Shown: one piece after another, positions 16,758 through 26,226 of the stretch | Position numbering within the stretch: position 1 is the first letter of the stretch | Layout of the letters: each line of letters begins with the position of its first letter | From: Roseiarcus sp963741405 | Lineage (GTDB): Bacteria; Pseudomonadota; Alphaproteobacteria; Rhizobiales; Beijerinckiaceae | Direction of reading: 5' to 3' | DNA length: 64,000 bases | Assembly (NCBI GenBank): GCA_963741405.1 | Contig: CAVUHX010000007.1 | Span: 1-64,000 of the forward strand | The notes under the pieces: generated by a model | Seen by the model: the letters and a program-made list of their open reading frames with translations, nothing else | Databases searched by the model: none | What the model was told of the DNA's origin: nothing | Program-made: the position numbers and the translations under genes

Positions 16758-16987
16758 GCGAGCATCGTATCGAACAGTTCCGCCTTTTCGTTTTCGCTCA
16801 ACGCCTGGCTCAGGGGTTTGCGCCGTTCCCTCTTGGCGACAAACGCCATCACGCGTCCTTCCGCGTGATACGCAATGTACCCGACGGGATCGGCGCCCAT
16901 CGCATCCGCGACTTCCCCGGTTGCAATCGCCTTGTGCATCCGCGAGGTCATTCGCCATGTGCCGATTGATGAAGTCGTGTCTGTCAC
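16745..16987 (-). pseudogene. Lipocalin-like domain protein remnant
   Basis: The reverse strand from ATG 16987 encodes SSIGTWRMTS, DPVGYIAYHAEGRVMAF and ENEKAELFDTMLAYW. These are the N-terminal and central elements of small bacterial lipocalin-like proteins. The match stops at about 16,745, at the edge of the VapC remnant; the remaining codons down to 16,607 merely read through it. The expected C-terminal strands are missing. Confidence 0.6.
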
Positions 16988-17060
16988 GCGCGGCTCGTCT
17001 CAAAAAAGCGGAGGACAATGCGCAATCCGATAGCGCGCGTTCCTTGGAAGCGCCTTCAGC

Positions 17061-17996
17061 TCACGCGCGACGTGTAACATTGTCATAGACGAGCCTTGCC
17101 GCGGCGATGTCTTCGACGGCGAGGCCGAGGGACTTGAAAACGGTCGTGCGGCCCGCAGGCGGGCGCGCCCTGGCGCCGGAGAAGACTTCGCCGGCTTCCG
17201 CGTAGATCGCGGCGCCGGAGAGGATCACGTCGCCCAATTCCTTCAGCGCCGCCTCCCGCGAGTTGACGATGAGCGCCGACGAAGTCATCAGATCGTCATC
17301 GAGTTCCCGCCAGTTGGGACGGGCCGCGCCGACAGCGTTGACATGCGCGCCGCGCTTGACCCATGCGCCGCACAGCAGCGGCTTTTGGGCGTTGGTCGCC
17401 GTGACAATCACGTCCGCGCCCTCGACTGCGCTGCGGACGTCTTTCGCCACGCTCGCGCCTTGCTCCGCCGCGAACCGCCTGGCGTGGTCCGGCGTCCTAC
17501 TCCAGACCCGCACATCGTCGAAAGTCCGCACTCGGCTCAGCGCGGCGAGATGGGCGCGGGCCTGCACGCCGCTGCCGATGAGCGCCAGAACGCGGGCGTC
17601 GCTGGCTGCCAGCCGCCTGGTGACCGCCGCCGAAACCGCCGCCGTCCGCATTTCCGTGATCAGCGTGCCGTCCATCGCCGCCAACGGCTCGCCGGTGTCG
17701 GGGCGCATGAGCACGATCATCGCGTGATGGGTGGGAACGCCCTTTTCGGCGTTCGCCGGATAGAAGCTGACGAGCTTGAGGCCCATGGCGTCTTCCGCGA
17801 CCGCCGGCATGACGCCGAGATAGCGCTGGCCCTCCTCGACGGTCAGCATGGTCCGCAAGGGCTGCAACACCTTGCCGGAGGAAAAGTCCAAGAGGGCCGC
17901 CTCCATCGCGTCGATGAGCGGGTCCCATTCGAGGACGGCGCGGACGCTCTCTTCGTCGAGATAGCGCGTTGCGCTCCTGCCTGCGGCGCTGGTCAT
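17061..17996 (-). CDS. Ornithine cyclodeaminase / mu-crystallin family protein
   Basis: A 311-residue NAD(P)-dependent enzyme. It shows PLRTMLTVEE, a lysine in MGLKLVSFYP, TAAVSAAVTRRLA and the Rossmann loop LALIGSGVQARAHLAAL. Family members include ornithine cyclodeaminase, alanine dehydrogenase and ketimine reductases; the substrate cannot be decided here. Its start overlaps the korB stop by four bases, so it is the last gene of the korC-like/korA/korB operon. A reductive deaminase or imine reductase would fit 2-oxoacid metabolism, but that is inference. Confidence 0.85.
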   Translation of the reverse strand: MTSAAGRSATRYLDEESVRAVLEWDPLIDAMEAALLDFSSGKVLQPLRTMLTVEEGQRYLGVMPAVAEDAMGLKLVSFYPANAEKGVPTHHAMIVLMRPDTGEPLAAMDGTLITEMRTAAVSAAVTRRLAASDARVLALIGSGVQARAHLAALSRVRTFDDVRVWSRTPDHARRFAAEQGASVAKDVRSAVEGADVIVTATNAQKPLLCGAWVKRGAHVNAVGAARPNWRELDDDLMTSSALIVNSREAALKELGDVILSGAAIYAEAGEVFSGARARPPAGRTTVFKSLGLAVEDIAAARLVYDNVTRRA

Positions 17997-19048
17997 CTCA
18001 GCGAGGCGTTGATCGCCTGAAGCGCCTTCGAGCCGGGGCAGAGCTCGGCCTCGCCGAGTTCATTTAGCGGGCGCGCGGTCGTGTTCATCATCTCGTGCAG
18101 CTCCTCGGCCTCGCTGTCGAGGTAGAGGAGGCCGGTCGGGATCTCGCCGGTTGCGCGGCGCCTCTCGAGCAGGTTCAGCGCCGCGGTGCGGTCGCCGATG
18201 TCATGGCTCGCGTCGAGCTTGCGCAAAACGACGGTCGCGCCGTCGTGCAGCGTCACCGGCTGGCTCGCGCCCTCGGCGTAGTCGATCTCGATCGCCTCGC
18301 GGCCGCTGATGAAGTCGAGGCTGCTCACTGCGATATTGTGCTCGCGCACGTAGTCGTAGCTCTTGGTCGAACCCTCGTGGTTGTTGAAGGTGACGCAGGG
18401 CGAGATCACGTCGAGGAACGCCGCGCCGCGGTGCTGGAACGCCGCCTTGATCAGCGGCACGAGCTGCGCCTTGTCGCCGGAGAAGCTGCGCGCGACGAAA
18501 GTCGCGCCGAGCTCGATCGCGACGGCGGCGAGGTCGATCGGCTCGTCGCGCGCGCCGACGCCCTTCTTGCTCTTCGAGCCGCGGTCGGCAGTGGCGGAGA
18601 ACTGCCCCTTGGTCAGGCCGTAGACGCCATTGTTTTCGACGATATAGACCATGTTGACGCCGCGGCGCATCACGTGGGCGAACTGCCCGAACCCAATCGA
18701 GGCGGTGTCGCCGTCGCCGGAAATCCCGAGGTAGATGAGGTCGCGGTTGGCGAGATTGGCGCCCGTCAGGACAGACGGCATGCGGCCGTGCACCGAGTTG
18801 AAGCCGTGGCTCTGGCCGAGCATGTAGGTCGGAGTCTTCGACGAGCAGCCGATGCCGCTGAGCTTGGCGATGCGGTGCGGCGGCAGGGCGAGCTCGAAGC
18901 AGGCGTGAAGGATCGCCGCGGTGATCGAGTCGTGACCGCAGCCGGCGCAGAGCGTCGACATCGCGCCTTCGTAGTCGCGGCGAGTGAAGCCGAGTTCGTT
19001 GACGGCGATCGAGGGATGATGAAACTTCGGCTTGGCGAGGTAAGTCAT
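17993..19048 (-). CDS. korB: 2-oxoacid:ferredoxin oxidoreductase, beta subunit
   Basis: A 351-residue thiamine-diphosphate subunit. CAGCGHDSITAAIL (Cys34, Cys37) and a downstream Cys in GIGCSSKTP supply cluster ligands. The SGDGDTASIGFGQF segment is the ThDP/Mg motif, followed by the ENNGVYGLTKGQ loop. It couples oxidation of 2-oxoglutarate or a related 2-oxoacid to ferredoxin reduction. ATGA overlaps join it to korA and to the cyclodeaminase gene. A diverged fragment of its 3' end sits at 12,694. Confidence 0.93.
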   Translation of the reverse strand: MTYLAKPKFHHPSIAVNELGFTRRDYEGAMSTLCAGCGHDSITAAILHACFELALPPHRIAKLSGIGCSSKTPTYMLGQSHGFNSVHGRMPSVLTGANLANRDLIYLGISGDGDTASIGFGQFAHVMRRGVNMVYIVENNGVYGLTKGQFSATADRGSKSKKGVGARDEPIDLAAVAIELGATFVARSFSGDKAQLVPLIKAAFQHRGAAFLDVISPCVTFNNHEGSTKSYDYVREHNIAVSSLDFISGREAIEIDYAEGASQPVTLHDGATVVLRKLDASHDIGDRTAALNLLERRRATGEIPTGLLYLDSEAEELHEMMNTTARPLNELGEAELCPGSKALQAINASLR

Positions 19049-20877
19049 TCGGCGGCCTCGAGGGATTGCGCGGCGTCCGGCTTCCGCAGGCGCGTGGCGA
19101 TTTCACGATGGATGTAGCGGGCCGAGGTCGGCATGCCGTTATAGTGGAGGATCGGCGTCCAGCGGTTGGTCGCGACGCCGAGATCGGTCGAAATCAGCGT
19201 GCGCATCTGCGCGTCGCGATTTTGCTCGACGACGAAGATTTGGTCATGGTCGTCGATGAATTCCAAAACCTCATGCGCGAGCGGAAAGGCGCGGATGCGC
19301 AGGGCGTCGACAAAGATGCCGTCGCGCTCGAGCATCCGCTGGGCCTCGTCCATGGGCGCGGCGGTCGATCCGTAATGGAGAACGCCGATCCGGGTCGGCT
19401 TCGCCGCGCGCGCAAGGACCGGGCGCGGCAGCAGGGCGCGCGCGGTCTCGAACTTGTGCTCCAGCCGCTCCATGTTGTCGATATAGGGCAGGCCTTCCTC
19501 CGTATAACGCGCGAAGCGATCGCGGCTGGTGCCGCGGGTAAAATAGGCGCCGCGCGTCGGATGGCCGCCGGGAAGCGTCCGATAGGGAATTCCGTCTCCG
19601 TCGACATCATCGTAGCGGCCGAAATTCGGCGCCTTTTCCAGATCTTCGAACGAGAGGACCTTGCCGCGGTCGTAAGTCCGCGCGTCGTCCCATTGGAACG
19701 GCGCGCTCAAGTGCGAATTCATGCCGATGTCGAGGTCGAGCATGACGAACACCGGCGTCTGCAGGCGCTCGGCGAGATCGAACGCGTCCGCGGCGAATTT
19801 GAACGCCTCATTCGGGCCGTTGGGAATGAGCAGCGCGTGCTTGGTGTCGCCGTGCGAGGCGAAGGCGCAAGACAGGAGATCCGACTGCTGGGTGCGGGTC
19901 GGCATGCCGGTCGACGGGCCGCCGCGCTGCACGTCGAACACCACGACAGGGATTTCGGCGAAATAGGCGAGGCCGAAGAACTCCTGCATCAGCGAAATCC
20001 CCGGGCCGGACGTCGCGGTGAAGGCGCGTGCGCCGTTCCAGCCGGCGCCGACCGCCATGCCGATGGCGGCGATCTCGTCCTCGGCCTGCAGGATGGCGTA
20101 GTTTTTCTTGCCGGAAGCGTCGAGGCGATGGCGCGAGCACAGACGCTCGAACGCCTCGGCGAGCGAGGTGGAGGGCGTGATCGGATACCACGAGCAAACC
20201 GTGGCGCCGCCATAGACCGCGCCCAGCGCGGCGGCGAAATTGCCCTCGACCAGAATGCGGTCGCCGACCGCCTCGCTGCGGCGGACGCGGATGCCGAGCG
20301 GGCAGGCGAAGCGCGACATCGCCTCGTCATGGCCGATCCGCAGCGCCCGCTGGTTGGCTTCGATCAGCTTGTCCTTGCCCTTGAACCGTTCGGCGGCGAG
20401 CGTCTGCATGACGCCAAGGTCGATGTCGAGCAGTGCGGCGAGCGCGCCGACATAGACGATGTTGCGGTAGAGCTGCCGCTGCCTCGGCTCCGGATATTGC
20501 GCGGCGCAGATTTCAGTCAGCGGCATCCCGAGCGCCACGATGTCGTCGCGCTTCGACAACGGCGGGAACGGGCGGGTCGAATTGTAGAAGAGGTAGCCGC
20601 CGGGATCGAGTGCGGCCACGTCCTGCGCGAAGGTCTGCGCGTTCATCGCCACCAGGATGTCGGCGCCGCCGCGGGCGCCTAACCACCCCTCCTCGCTCAC
20701 CCGCACCTCGTACCAGGTCGGCAACCCCTGGATGTTGGAGGGGAAGATGTTGCGCGGCGCGATGGGCACGCCCATGCGCAGGATCGACCGGGCGAACAGC
20801 AGATTGGCGCTCGCCGAGCCCGAGCCGTTCACATTGGCGAAGCGAATGACGAAATCGTTTACCGCTTCGATCGGCAT
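19045..20877 (-). CDS. korA: 2-oxoacid:ferredoxin oxidoreductase, alpha subunit (fused gamma-alpha)
   Basis: 610 residues from ATG 20877, overlapping the upstream gene by 19 bases. The first 190 residues form the gamma domain (FANVNGSGSASANLLFARSI, VAMNAQTFAQD). The rest is the alpha domain with YPITPSTSLAEAFERL, QAEDEIAAIGMAVGAGWNGA and TSGPGISLMQEF, characteristic of 2-oxoglutarate-type KorA. A gamma-alpha fusion with a separate beta subunit is the two-subunit architecture. The presence of this low-potential enzyme implies ferredoxin-dependent metabolism, such as nitrogen fixation or anaerobic growth. Confidence 0.93.
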   Translation of the reverse strand: MPIEAVNDFVIRFANVNGSGSASANLLFARSILRMGVPIAPRNIFPSNIQGLPTWYEVRVSEEGWLGARGGADILVAMNAQTFAQDVAALDPGGYLFYNSTRPFPPLSKRDDIVALGMPLTEICAAQYPEPRQRQLYRNIVYVGALAALLDIDLGVMQTLAAERFKGKDKLIEANQRALRIGHDEAMSRFACPLGIRVRRSEAVGDRILVEGNFAAALGAVYGGATVCSWYPITPSTSLAEAFERLCSRHRLDASGKKNYAILQAEDEIAAIGMAVGAGWNGARAFTATSGPGISLMQEFFGLAYFAEIPVVVFDVQRGGPSTGMPTRTQQSDLLSCAFASHGDTKHALLIPNGPNEAFKFAADAFDLAERLQTPVFVMLDLDIGMNSHLSAPFQWDDARTYDRGKVLSFEDLEKAPNFGRYDDVDGDGIPYRTLPGGHPTRGAYFTRGTSRDRFARYTEEGLPYIDNMERLEHKFETARALLPRPVLARAAKPTRIGVLHYGSTAAPMDEAQRMLERDGIFVDALRIRAFPLAHEVLEFIDDHDQIFVVEQNRDAQMRTLISTDLGVATNRWTPILHYNGMPTSARYIHREIATRLRKPDAAQSLEAAE

Positions 20878-22649
20878 GTCTGCCCCGCTTGAGCCATTTC
20901 GAGGGTGAACTTTTGCATGTCCCAGGCGCCGGTCGGACAGCGCTCGGCGCACAGGCCGCAGTGGAGACAGAGGTCCTCGTCCTTGACCATGACGCGCATG
21001 CTCTTGACCGGCGCGGACACGAGAATGGCCTGATCGTGATTGTTCGCCGGGGCGCTGAGCGACAGGCGCAATTCGTCCTCGGGCGCATTCGGCACGAAGG
21101 AAATACAGTCGATCGGGCAGACGTCGACGCAGGCGTCGCACTCGATGCAGGCGGGCTCCAGGAAGACGGTCTGGACGTCGCAGTTGAGGCAGCGGCGCGC
21201 TTCGCCGAGCGCCTGCACGTCGGTGAAGCCGAGCTCGACTTCCGTGCGCAGGTTGCGGAGCGCCGCCGCCCGCTCGACGTGCGGCACGGCGAAGCGGCGA
21301 TCGAGCGTGATCGCGCTGTCGTAGGACCAGTCGTGAATGCCCATCTTCTGGCTGACGAGGTTGGTCGTCGGCGGGGGACGCACCCGCGTGTCCTCGCCCC
21401 GGCAAAAGGCGTCGATCGAGATCGCCGCCTCGTGGCCGTGCGCGACCGCCGTGATGATATTCTTCGGGCCGAAGGCCGCATCGCCGCCGAAGAAGACGTT
21501 CGGCAGGCTCGACTGGAAGGTGAGAGGATCGACCGCAGGCATTCCGCCGCTGTTGAAGGCGATTCCAAGGTCGCTCTCGATCCACGGAAAGGCGTTCTCC
21601 TGGCCGACCGCGATCAGAACGTCGTCGCAGGGGACGAGGACGTCGGGCTCGCCGGTCGGCGCGAGCCGGCGCCGGCCGCGCGCGTCCTTCTCCGCCTTCA
21701 CCTTTTCGAACAGGACCCCGGCCAGACGACCGTCTTCGTGCGTGAACTCCTTTGGCACGAGGTAATTGAGGATCTCGACGCCCTCGTGGGCGGCGTCCTC
21801 CTTTTCCCACGGCGAGGCCTTCATCTCGGCGTAGCCGGAGCGCACCACGACCTTGACGTCGACGCCGCCGAGGCGGCGCGCGCTGCGGCAGCAGTCCATC
21901 GCCGTGTTTCCGCCGCCGAGGACGACCACGCGTCGGCCGATTTTATGGGTGTGGCCGAAGAACACGCTCGCCAGCCATTCGATTCCGACCCGCACGTTGT
22001 TCGCCGCCTCGCGCCGGCCGGGAATGTCGAGGTCGCGCCCATGCGGCGCGCCGCAGCCGACGAAGATCGCGTCGTAGTCTGCGCCGAGCAGCGCTTTCAG
22101 GCTGTTGATGCGGCGGGCGGCGACGAACGAGCCGCCGGTCGAAAGCGCGTAGCCGACTTCCTCGTCGATCACTTCGTCGGGCAGGCGGAATTTGGGGATC
22201 TGGCTGCGCATCATGCCGCCGGCGCGCGAATCGGAATCGAACACGACGACCTCGTAGCCGACCGCCGCCAGATCGCGCGCCACCGTCAGCGACGCCGGCC
22301 CCGCGCCGACGCAGGCGACTTTCTTGCCGTTCCGCTTCGCCGGCGCCTTCGGCAGGAGGGCCTCGATGTTCTGCTTCCGGTCGGCGGCGACCCGCTTCAG
22401 CCGGCAGATGGCCACCGGCTGCTCGTCAAGGCGTCCCCTTCGGCAGGCGGGTTCGCAAGGCCGGTCGCAGGTGCGGCCGAGGATGCCGGGAAAGACGTTC
22501 GATTTCCAGTTGATCATATAGGCGCCGTTGTGATCGCCCTGCGCGATCCGGCGGATGTATTCAGGGACAGGCGTGTGCGCCGGGCATGCCCACTGGCAGT
22601 CGACGACTTTATGATAATAGTCCGGATTGGCGATGTCGGTCGCTTGCAC
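20859..22649 (-). CDS. GltD-like iron-sulfur flavoprotein with C-terminal ferredoxin domain
   Basis: A 596-residue electron-transfer protein. The N-terminal Fe-S domain holds Cys18/Cys22 (CQWACPAHTP) and CDRPCEPAC. The FAD loop CVGAGPASLTVARDL and the NAD(P)H loop VVLGGGNTAMDCCRSARRLG follow. The C-terminal bacterial ferredoxin domain has CIECDACVDVCPIDC and CLHCGLCAERCP. It is the first gene of the korAB operon, so it probably shuttles electrons between NAD(P)H and ferredoxin for the oxidoreductase. It resembles glutamate synthase small subunits, but no gltB is present. Confidence 0.88.
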   Translation of the reverse strand: MQATDIANPDYYHKVVDCQWACPAHTPVPEYIRRIAQGDHNGAYMINWKSNVFPGILGRTCDRPCEPACRRGRLDEQPVAICRLKRVAADRKQNIEALLPKAPAKRNGKKVACVGAGPASLTVARDLAAVGYEVVVFDSDSRAGGMMRSQIPKFRLPDEVIDEEVGYALSTGGSFVAARRINSLKALLGADYDAIFVGCGAPHGRDLDIPGRREAANNVRVGIEWLASVFFGHTHKIGRRVVVLGGGNTAMDCCRSARRLGGVDVKVVVRSGYAEMKASPWEKEDAAHEGVEILNYLVPKEFTHEDGRLAGVLFEKVKAEKDARGRRRLAPTGEPDVLVPCDDVLIAVGQENAFPWIESDLGIAFNSGGMPAVDPLTFQSSLPNVFFGGDAAFGPKNIITAVAHGHEAAISIDAFCRGEDTRVRPPPTTNLVSQKMGIHDWSYDSAITLDRRFAVPHVERAAALRNLRTEVELGFTDVQALGEARRCLNCDVQTVFLEPACIECDACVDVCPIDCISFVPNAPEDELRLSLSAPANNHDQAILVSAPVKSMRVMVKDEDLCLHCGLCAERCPTGAWDMQKFTLEMAQAGQTCRSKR

Positions 22650-22887
22650 TTCTCAATGTCCTCCCCCGGTCCTCTTGGCGTGAGCCGGTCGGGGCGCTCC
22701 TCTTAACACCGCTCTGCGGGCAATTGTTCAAAAACTCGCTTTAAAATCGACACAAGCTAGTGAGTTGGTTTATTCCACGCCGAATCAAGACGGGTCAAGC
22801 GTCCCTAACCCCTTTCTTCTTGGTTCCGTTCGGCATAGATAGCCCGGAAATCCCCTTATTCGCGCCGATCGGGCGCCGGAGACCGTC

Positions 22888-24291
22888 ATGGCCAAGCCGC
22901 GTACGCTGTATGACAAGATCTGGGACGACCATGTCATCGAGACGTCGGGCGGCTCCAGCCTTATCTACATCGACCGCCACCTCGTCCACGAGGTGACCAG
23001 CCCGCAGGCCTTCGAGGGCCTGCGCATGGCGGGGCGTAGGGTGCGTGCGCCGGAGAGAACCCTCGCCGTCGTCGATCACAACATCCAGACGACCGACCGC
23101 AGCAAGGGCATCGCCGATCCCGAGAGCCGGCAGCAGGTCGAGACGCTGGCGGCGAACGCAAAGGAATTCGGCATCGAATATTACGACGAATTCGACCCCC
23201 GCCAGGGAGTGGTGCACATCATCGGGCCGGAGCAGGGCTTCACCCTGCCGGGGACGACGATCGTCTGCGGCGACAGCCACACCTCGACCCACGGCGCCTT
23301 CGGCGCGCTCGCCCACGGCATCGGCACCTCCGAGGTCGAGCATGTGCTGGCGACCCAGACTCTGATCCAGACCAAGGCCAAGAACATGCGGATCCGGGTC
23401 GACGGCGCGCTGCCCGAGGGCGTCACCGCCAAGGACATCATTCTTTCGATCATCGGCGAGATCGGCACGGCGGGCGGGACAGGCCATGTCATCGAATATT
23501 GCGGCCCGGCGATCGAGGCGCTGTCGATGGAAGGTCGCATGACCGTGTGCAACATGTCGATCGAGGCCGGCGCGCGCGCCGGCATGGTGGCGCCCGACGA
23601 GAAGACCTACGCCTATCTGAAGGATCGGCCGAAGGCGCCGAAGGGCGCCCTTTGGGATCATGCGCGGGCCCATTGGGAGACGCTGCACACCGACGAGGGC
23701 GCGCATTTCGACGCCGAGGTCGTTCTCAACGCCGCCGACCTTCCCCCGATCGTCACCTGGGGCACGAGCCCGCAGGACGTCGCCACCATCCTCGGCTCCG
23801 TGCCGCGGGCGGCCGACGCGGCGACCGAGCAGAAGCGCGTCTCGATCGAGCGTGCGCTCGCCTATATGGGTCTCGCCGGCGGAGAGAAAATCACCGACCT
23901 GTCGATCGACCGCGTGTTCATCGGCTCCTGCACCAACGGCCGCATCGAGGATTTGCGCGCGGCGGCGAAAATCGCCGAGGGGCGCAAGGTCAGCGAGCGC
24001 GTCAGCGCGATGGTCGTGCCGGGCTCGGGCCTGGTCAAGGCGCAGGCCGAGGCGGAAGGGCTCGACAAGATCTTTCTCGCCGCCGGCTTCGAGTGGCGCG
24101 AGCCCGGCTGCTCGATGTGCCTGGCGATGAACCCGGACAAGCTTCTGCCGGGCGAGCGCTGCGCCTCGACCTCGAACCGCAATTTCGAAGGCCGGCAGGG
24201 GTACAAGGGCCGCACCCACCTGGTGTCGCCCGCGATGGCCGCCGCCGCGGCGGTCGCCGGGCGGTTTGTCGACGTGCGGCAGTGGCGGTAG
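22888..24291 (+). CDS. leuC: 3-isopropylmalate dehydratase, large subunit
   Basis: A 467-residue aconitase-superfamily enzyme of leucine biosynthesis that isomerises 2-isopropylmalate to 3-isopropylmalate. It shows YDKIWDDHV, DRHLVHEVTSPQAFEGLR, GDSHTSTHGAFGALAHGIG and the cluster Cys residues in GSCTNGR and GCSMCLAMN. Length and motifs are normal. The small subunit (leuD) is not adjacent, so it must lie elsewhere. It is divergent from the kor operon; the 238-bp gap between them would hold both promoters. Confidence 0.95.
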   Translation: MAKPRTLYDKIWDDHVIETSGGSSLIYIDRHLVHEVTSPQAFEGLRMAGRRVRAPERTLAVVDHNIQTTDRSKGIADPESRQQVETLAANAKEFGIEYYDEFDPRQGVVHIIGPEQGFTLPGTTIVCGDSHTSTHGAFGALAHGIGTSEVEHVLATQTLIQTKAKNMRIRVDGALPEGVTAKDIILSIIGEIGTAGGTGHVIEYCGPAIEALSMEGRMTVCNMSIEAGARAGMVAPDEKTYAYLKDRPKAPKGALWDHARAHWETLHTDEGAHFDAEVVLNAADLPPIVTWGTSPQDVATILGSVPRAADAATEQKRVSIERALAYMGLAGGEKITDLSIDRVFIGSCTNGRIEDLRAAAKIAEGRKVSERVSAMVVPGSGLVKAQAEAEGLDKIFLAAGFEWREPGCSMCLAMNPDKLLPGERCASTSNRNFEGRQGYKGRTHLVSPAMAAAAAVAGRFVDVRQWR

Positions 24292-24762
24292 CTTCACCGG
24301 GCGAGGAGATCCTTGGCGTCCGGCCGGATCGGCCCTGGGGGCCGGAATCGACCCGTTCAAATTCGCACCGATGACAGGCAGGAATGCGCAAATAGCGGCC
24401 AGTCGCGGGCCGATCGGCGAACTGGTCGAATCAACCTGAGCGCCCCTTCAAGATTGGTCCAATGAACGGGCGGTTTGCACTACATTGGGGTCGATGGCGG
24501 AACGCAATGGAAGCGCCAATGCACGAAGTCGCTGCACTCGGGCCCGCTGCGAGGGGGCGTGAGCCGAGAGGCGAGTAAGATCCCGCGAGCACGATCAGCG
24601 CCCATTCGCCGGTGACGAAGTCCCTCACCTCGACGGCGTCGCCGATGGCGAAGATGTGAGATGCCCGCGCCGGCAGTTTCTACCCGAGTCGCACGTCGCC
24701 TACGGCCACGTAGGCAATTCCGGGGCGGTCTTTACCACTCCAGGCTGGGCGGTCGCGGACGA
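24292..24762. other. Intergenic, 471 bp, containing one gene remnant
   Basis: This lies between leuC and the convergent DUF3300 gene. Apart from the oxidoreductase fragment at 24,581-24,658 I see no gene. Confidence 0.5.
24581..24658 (-). pseudogene. Remnant of a pyridine nucleotide-disulfide oxidoreductase
   Basis: The reverse strand reads HIFAIGDAVEVRDFVTGEWA followed by LIVLAG. This is the FAD-binding GDAVE motif and following strand of CoA-disulfide reductase/NADH oxidase-type enzymes. Sequence on either side does not continue the family in any frame, so only about 26 codons remain. A small piece, but the motif is distinctive. Confidence 0.65.
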
Positions 24763-26226
24763 TCACCGGAGCGCGCCCCCGAATCCGCTGCCGCCGAAGC
24801 CGCCAGGCCTCGCCATGGCGCCGCCGACAGGGCCGCCGCCGGCCGGACCGCGGCCGATGACGGTGCGGTTGACGGGGGTGGGGCCGACGCCAGGTCTGAT
24901 GGCGCTCATCGCCGGAGCGACCGGCGGGCTGAAGTTCGGCAGGACCGGCGCCATGCGAGGTGCGACGACGACGGCCGGAGCACGATTGATGACGTTCACG
25001 CCGTTCGGGTGGCCGAAAATGACTATTCCGCCCGCCGATCTGCTGTTGGTGTTGACGAAGTTCCCGGCCGCAGGTCGAGCATTGACGAGATTGCTGGCCC
25101 CGGATCGACTGCCGACGAAGTTGCCGCCCGGGCCCGTGTTGACGAAGTTGCCTGCCGGCCGAGTGTCGACGAAATTGCCGGCTCCCGGTCGAGTGTTGGC
25201 GGTATTGTTTCCGCCGCGCGGGCGATCAATCGTATTGCTGCCACGGATGGTGATCGTAGTCCCGTCGGGTGACCGGTCTACGACGATGTTTGCGGCCCCG
25301 GTGCTGTTGACGCGGACCCCCGACGTGGCGCCGAGCCGCGGCCGATAATCGGGGCCCGGGCGCCACGGCTCGAGATTATTCCCGACGTTGATGTTTCCGC
25401 CGACGGGCCAGAAGGGCTGGCCATGCCGCCAGCCTGGATAGCCGGCCCAGGCCGGCGGGTAGATCGCGCCCGTCCTCCAGTTCCAGCAGCGGCGGCGCAA
25501 AGGCGCCCCAACGACAATTCCGACGCCGAAGGTAACGACCGGCGCGACCGCCACGATCGGCTGGTAGACGGCGGCCGGCTCATAGGAGGGGACGTAGAGG
25601 ATGGAAGGCTCGGCAGGTTCGATCGCGATGTAAGGACGATCGTCCACCAAGACGCTGGACACCGTCTGCTGCGGCGAGGTTTTTAGGGCCCCCGCGTTTT
25701 CCGCCTCGGCGCGCAGCTCCTGGATGACGTCGGCTACGTCCTGGGGCTGGTTAACTTCGGCGTCGCCGAGATCCCTCGTCCAGTCGAGATCGTCGCTCAT
25801 CTTCTCGATCACGTCGGGAAAGCGCGCCATCGCCTTCACCGCCGGATCCCAATCCCGGCTGTCGATCCAGGAAAAGTCCTTGTCGGCGACCGCGGTCTTG
25901 TTCTTGTCGAGCCAGCGCTGCGCCTCGACAATCTGGAGCGGATAGGCGCTCGCGGCGAGGAGTTGTGCCAGCAGAGCGTCGGGATAGAGCGCGATCGGCG
26001 CGAGCAGCTTTTCGAGTTCGGCCCGGCCGAGCAGCCTCTGCGCGGCGGGCGCCTGATCGCTCCCAGCCGCCGGAACCGGGGGCGCGTCTTCGGCCACAGC
26101 GGGGGGCGGGGACGCAGCCGAATGGTCATCAGCCTGCGCCAGCAACGGCGCCGCCAGCGCCGCGGCAAACGCGAACGCCATTAGACTGCGTCTCTTGCTC
26201 GCGGTACACATGACACTCAGGGCCAT
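24763..26226 (-). CDS. DUF3300 domain-containing exported protein
   Basis: A 487-residue protein. Met1 gives a long basic leader; an internal Met (MAFAFAAALAAPLLAQA) gives a cleaner signal peptide. The DUF3300 domain follows (LEKLLAPIALYPDALLAQLL, WDPAVKAMARFPDVIEKM). The C-terminal third is low-complexity, with four or five degenerate repeats around NFV (AGNFVNT, GGNFVGS, ASNLVNA, AGNFVNT) and a Gly/Pro-rich tail. The function is unknown; it is probably cell-envelope associated. Confidence 0.85.
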   Translation of the reverse strand: MALSVMCTASKRRSLMAFAFAAALAAPLLAQADDHSAASPPPAVAEDAPPVPAAGSDQAPAAQRLLGRAELEKLLAPIALYPDALLAQLLAASAYPLQIVEAQRWLDKNKTAVADKDFSWIDSRDWDPAVKAMARFPDVIEKMSDDLDWTRDLGDAEVNQPQDVADVIQELRAEAENAGALKTSPQQTVSSVLVDDRPYIAIEPAEPSILYVPSYEPAAVYQPIVAVAPVVTFGVGIVVGAPLRRRCWNWRTGAIYPPAWAGYPGWRHGQPFWPVGGNINVGNNLEPWRPGPDYRPRLGATSGVRVNSTGAANIVVDRSPDGTTITIRGSNTIDRPRGGNNTANTRPGAGNFVDTRPAGNFVNTGPGGNFVGSRSGASNLVNARPAAGNFVNTNSRSAGGIVIFGHPNGVNVINRAPAVVVAPRMAPVLPNFSPPVAPAMSAIRPGVGPTPVNRTVIGRGPAGGGPVGGAMARPGGFGGSGFGGALR

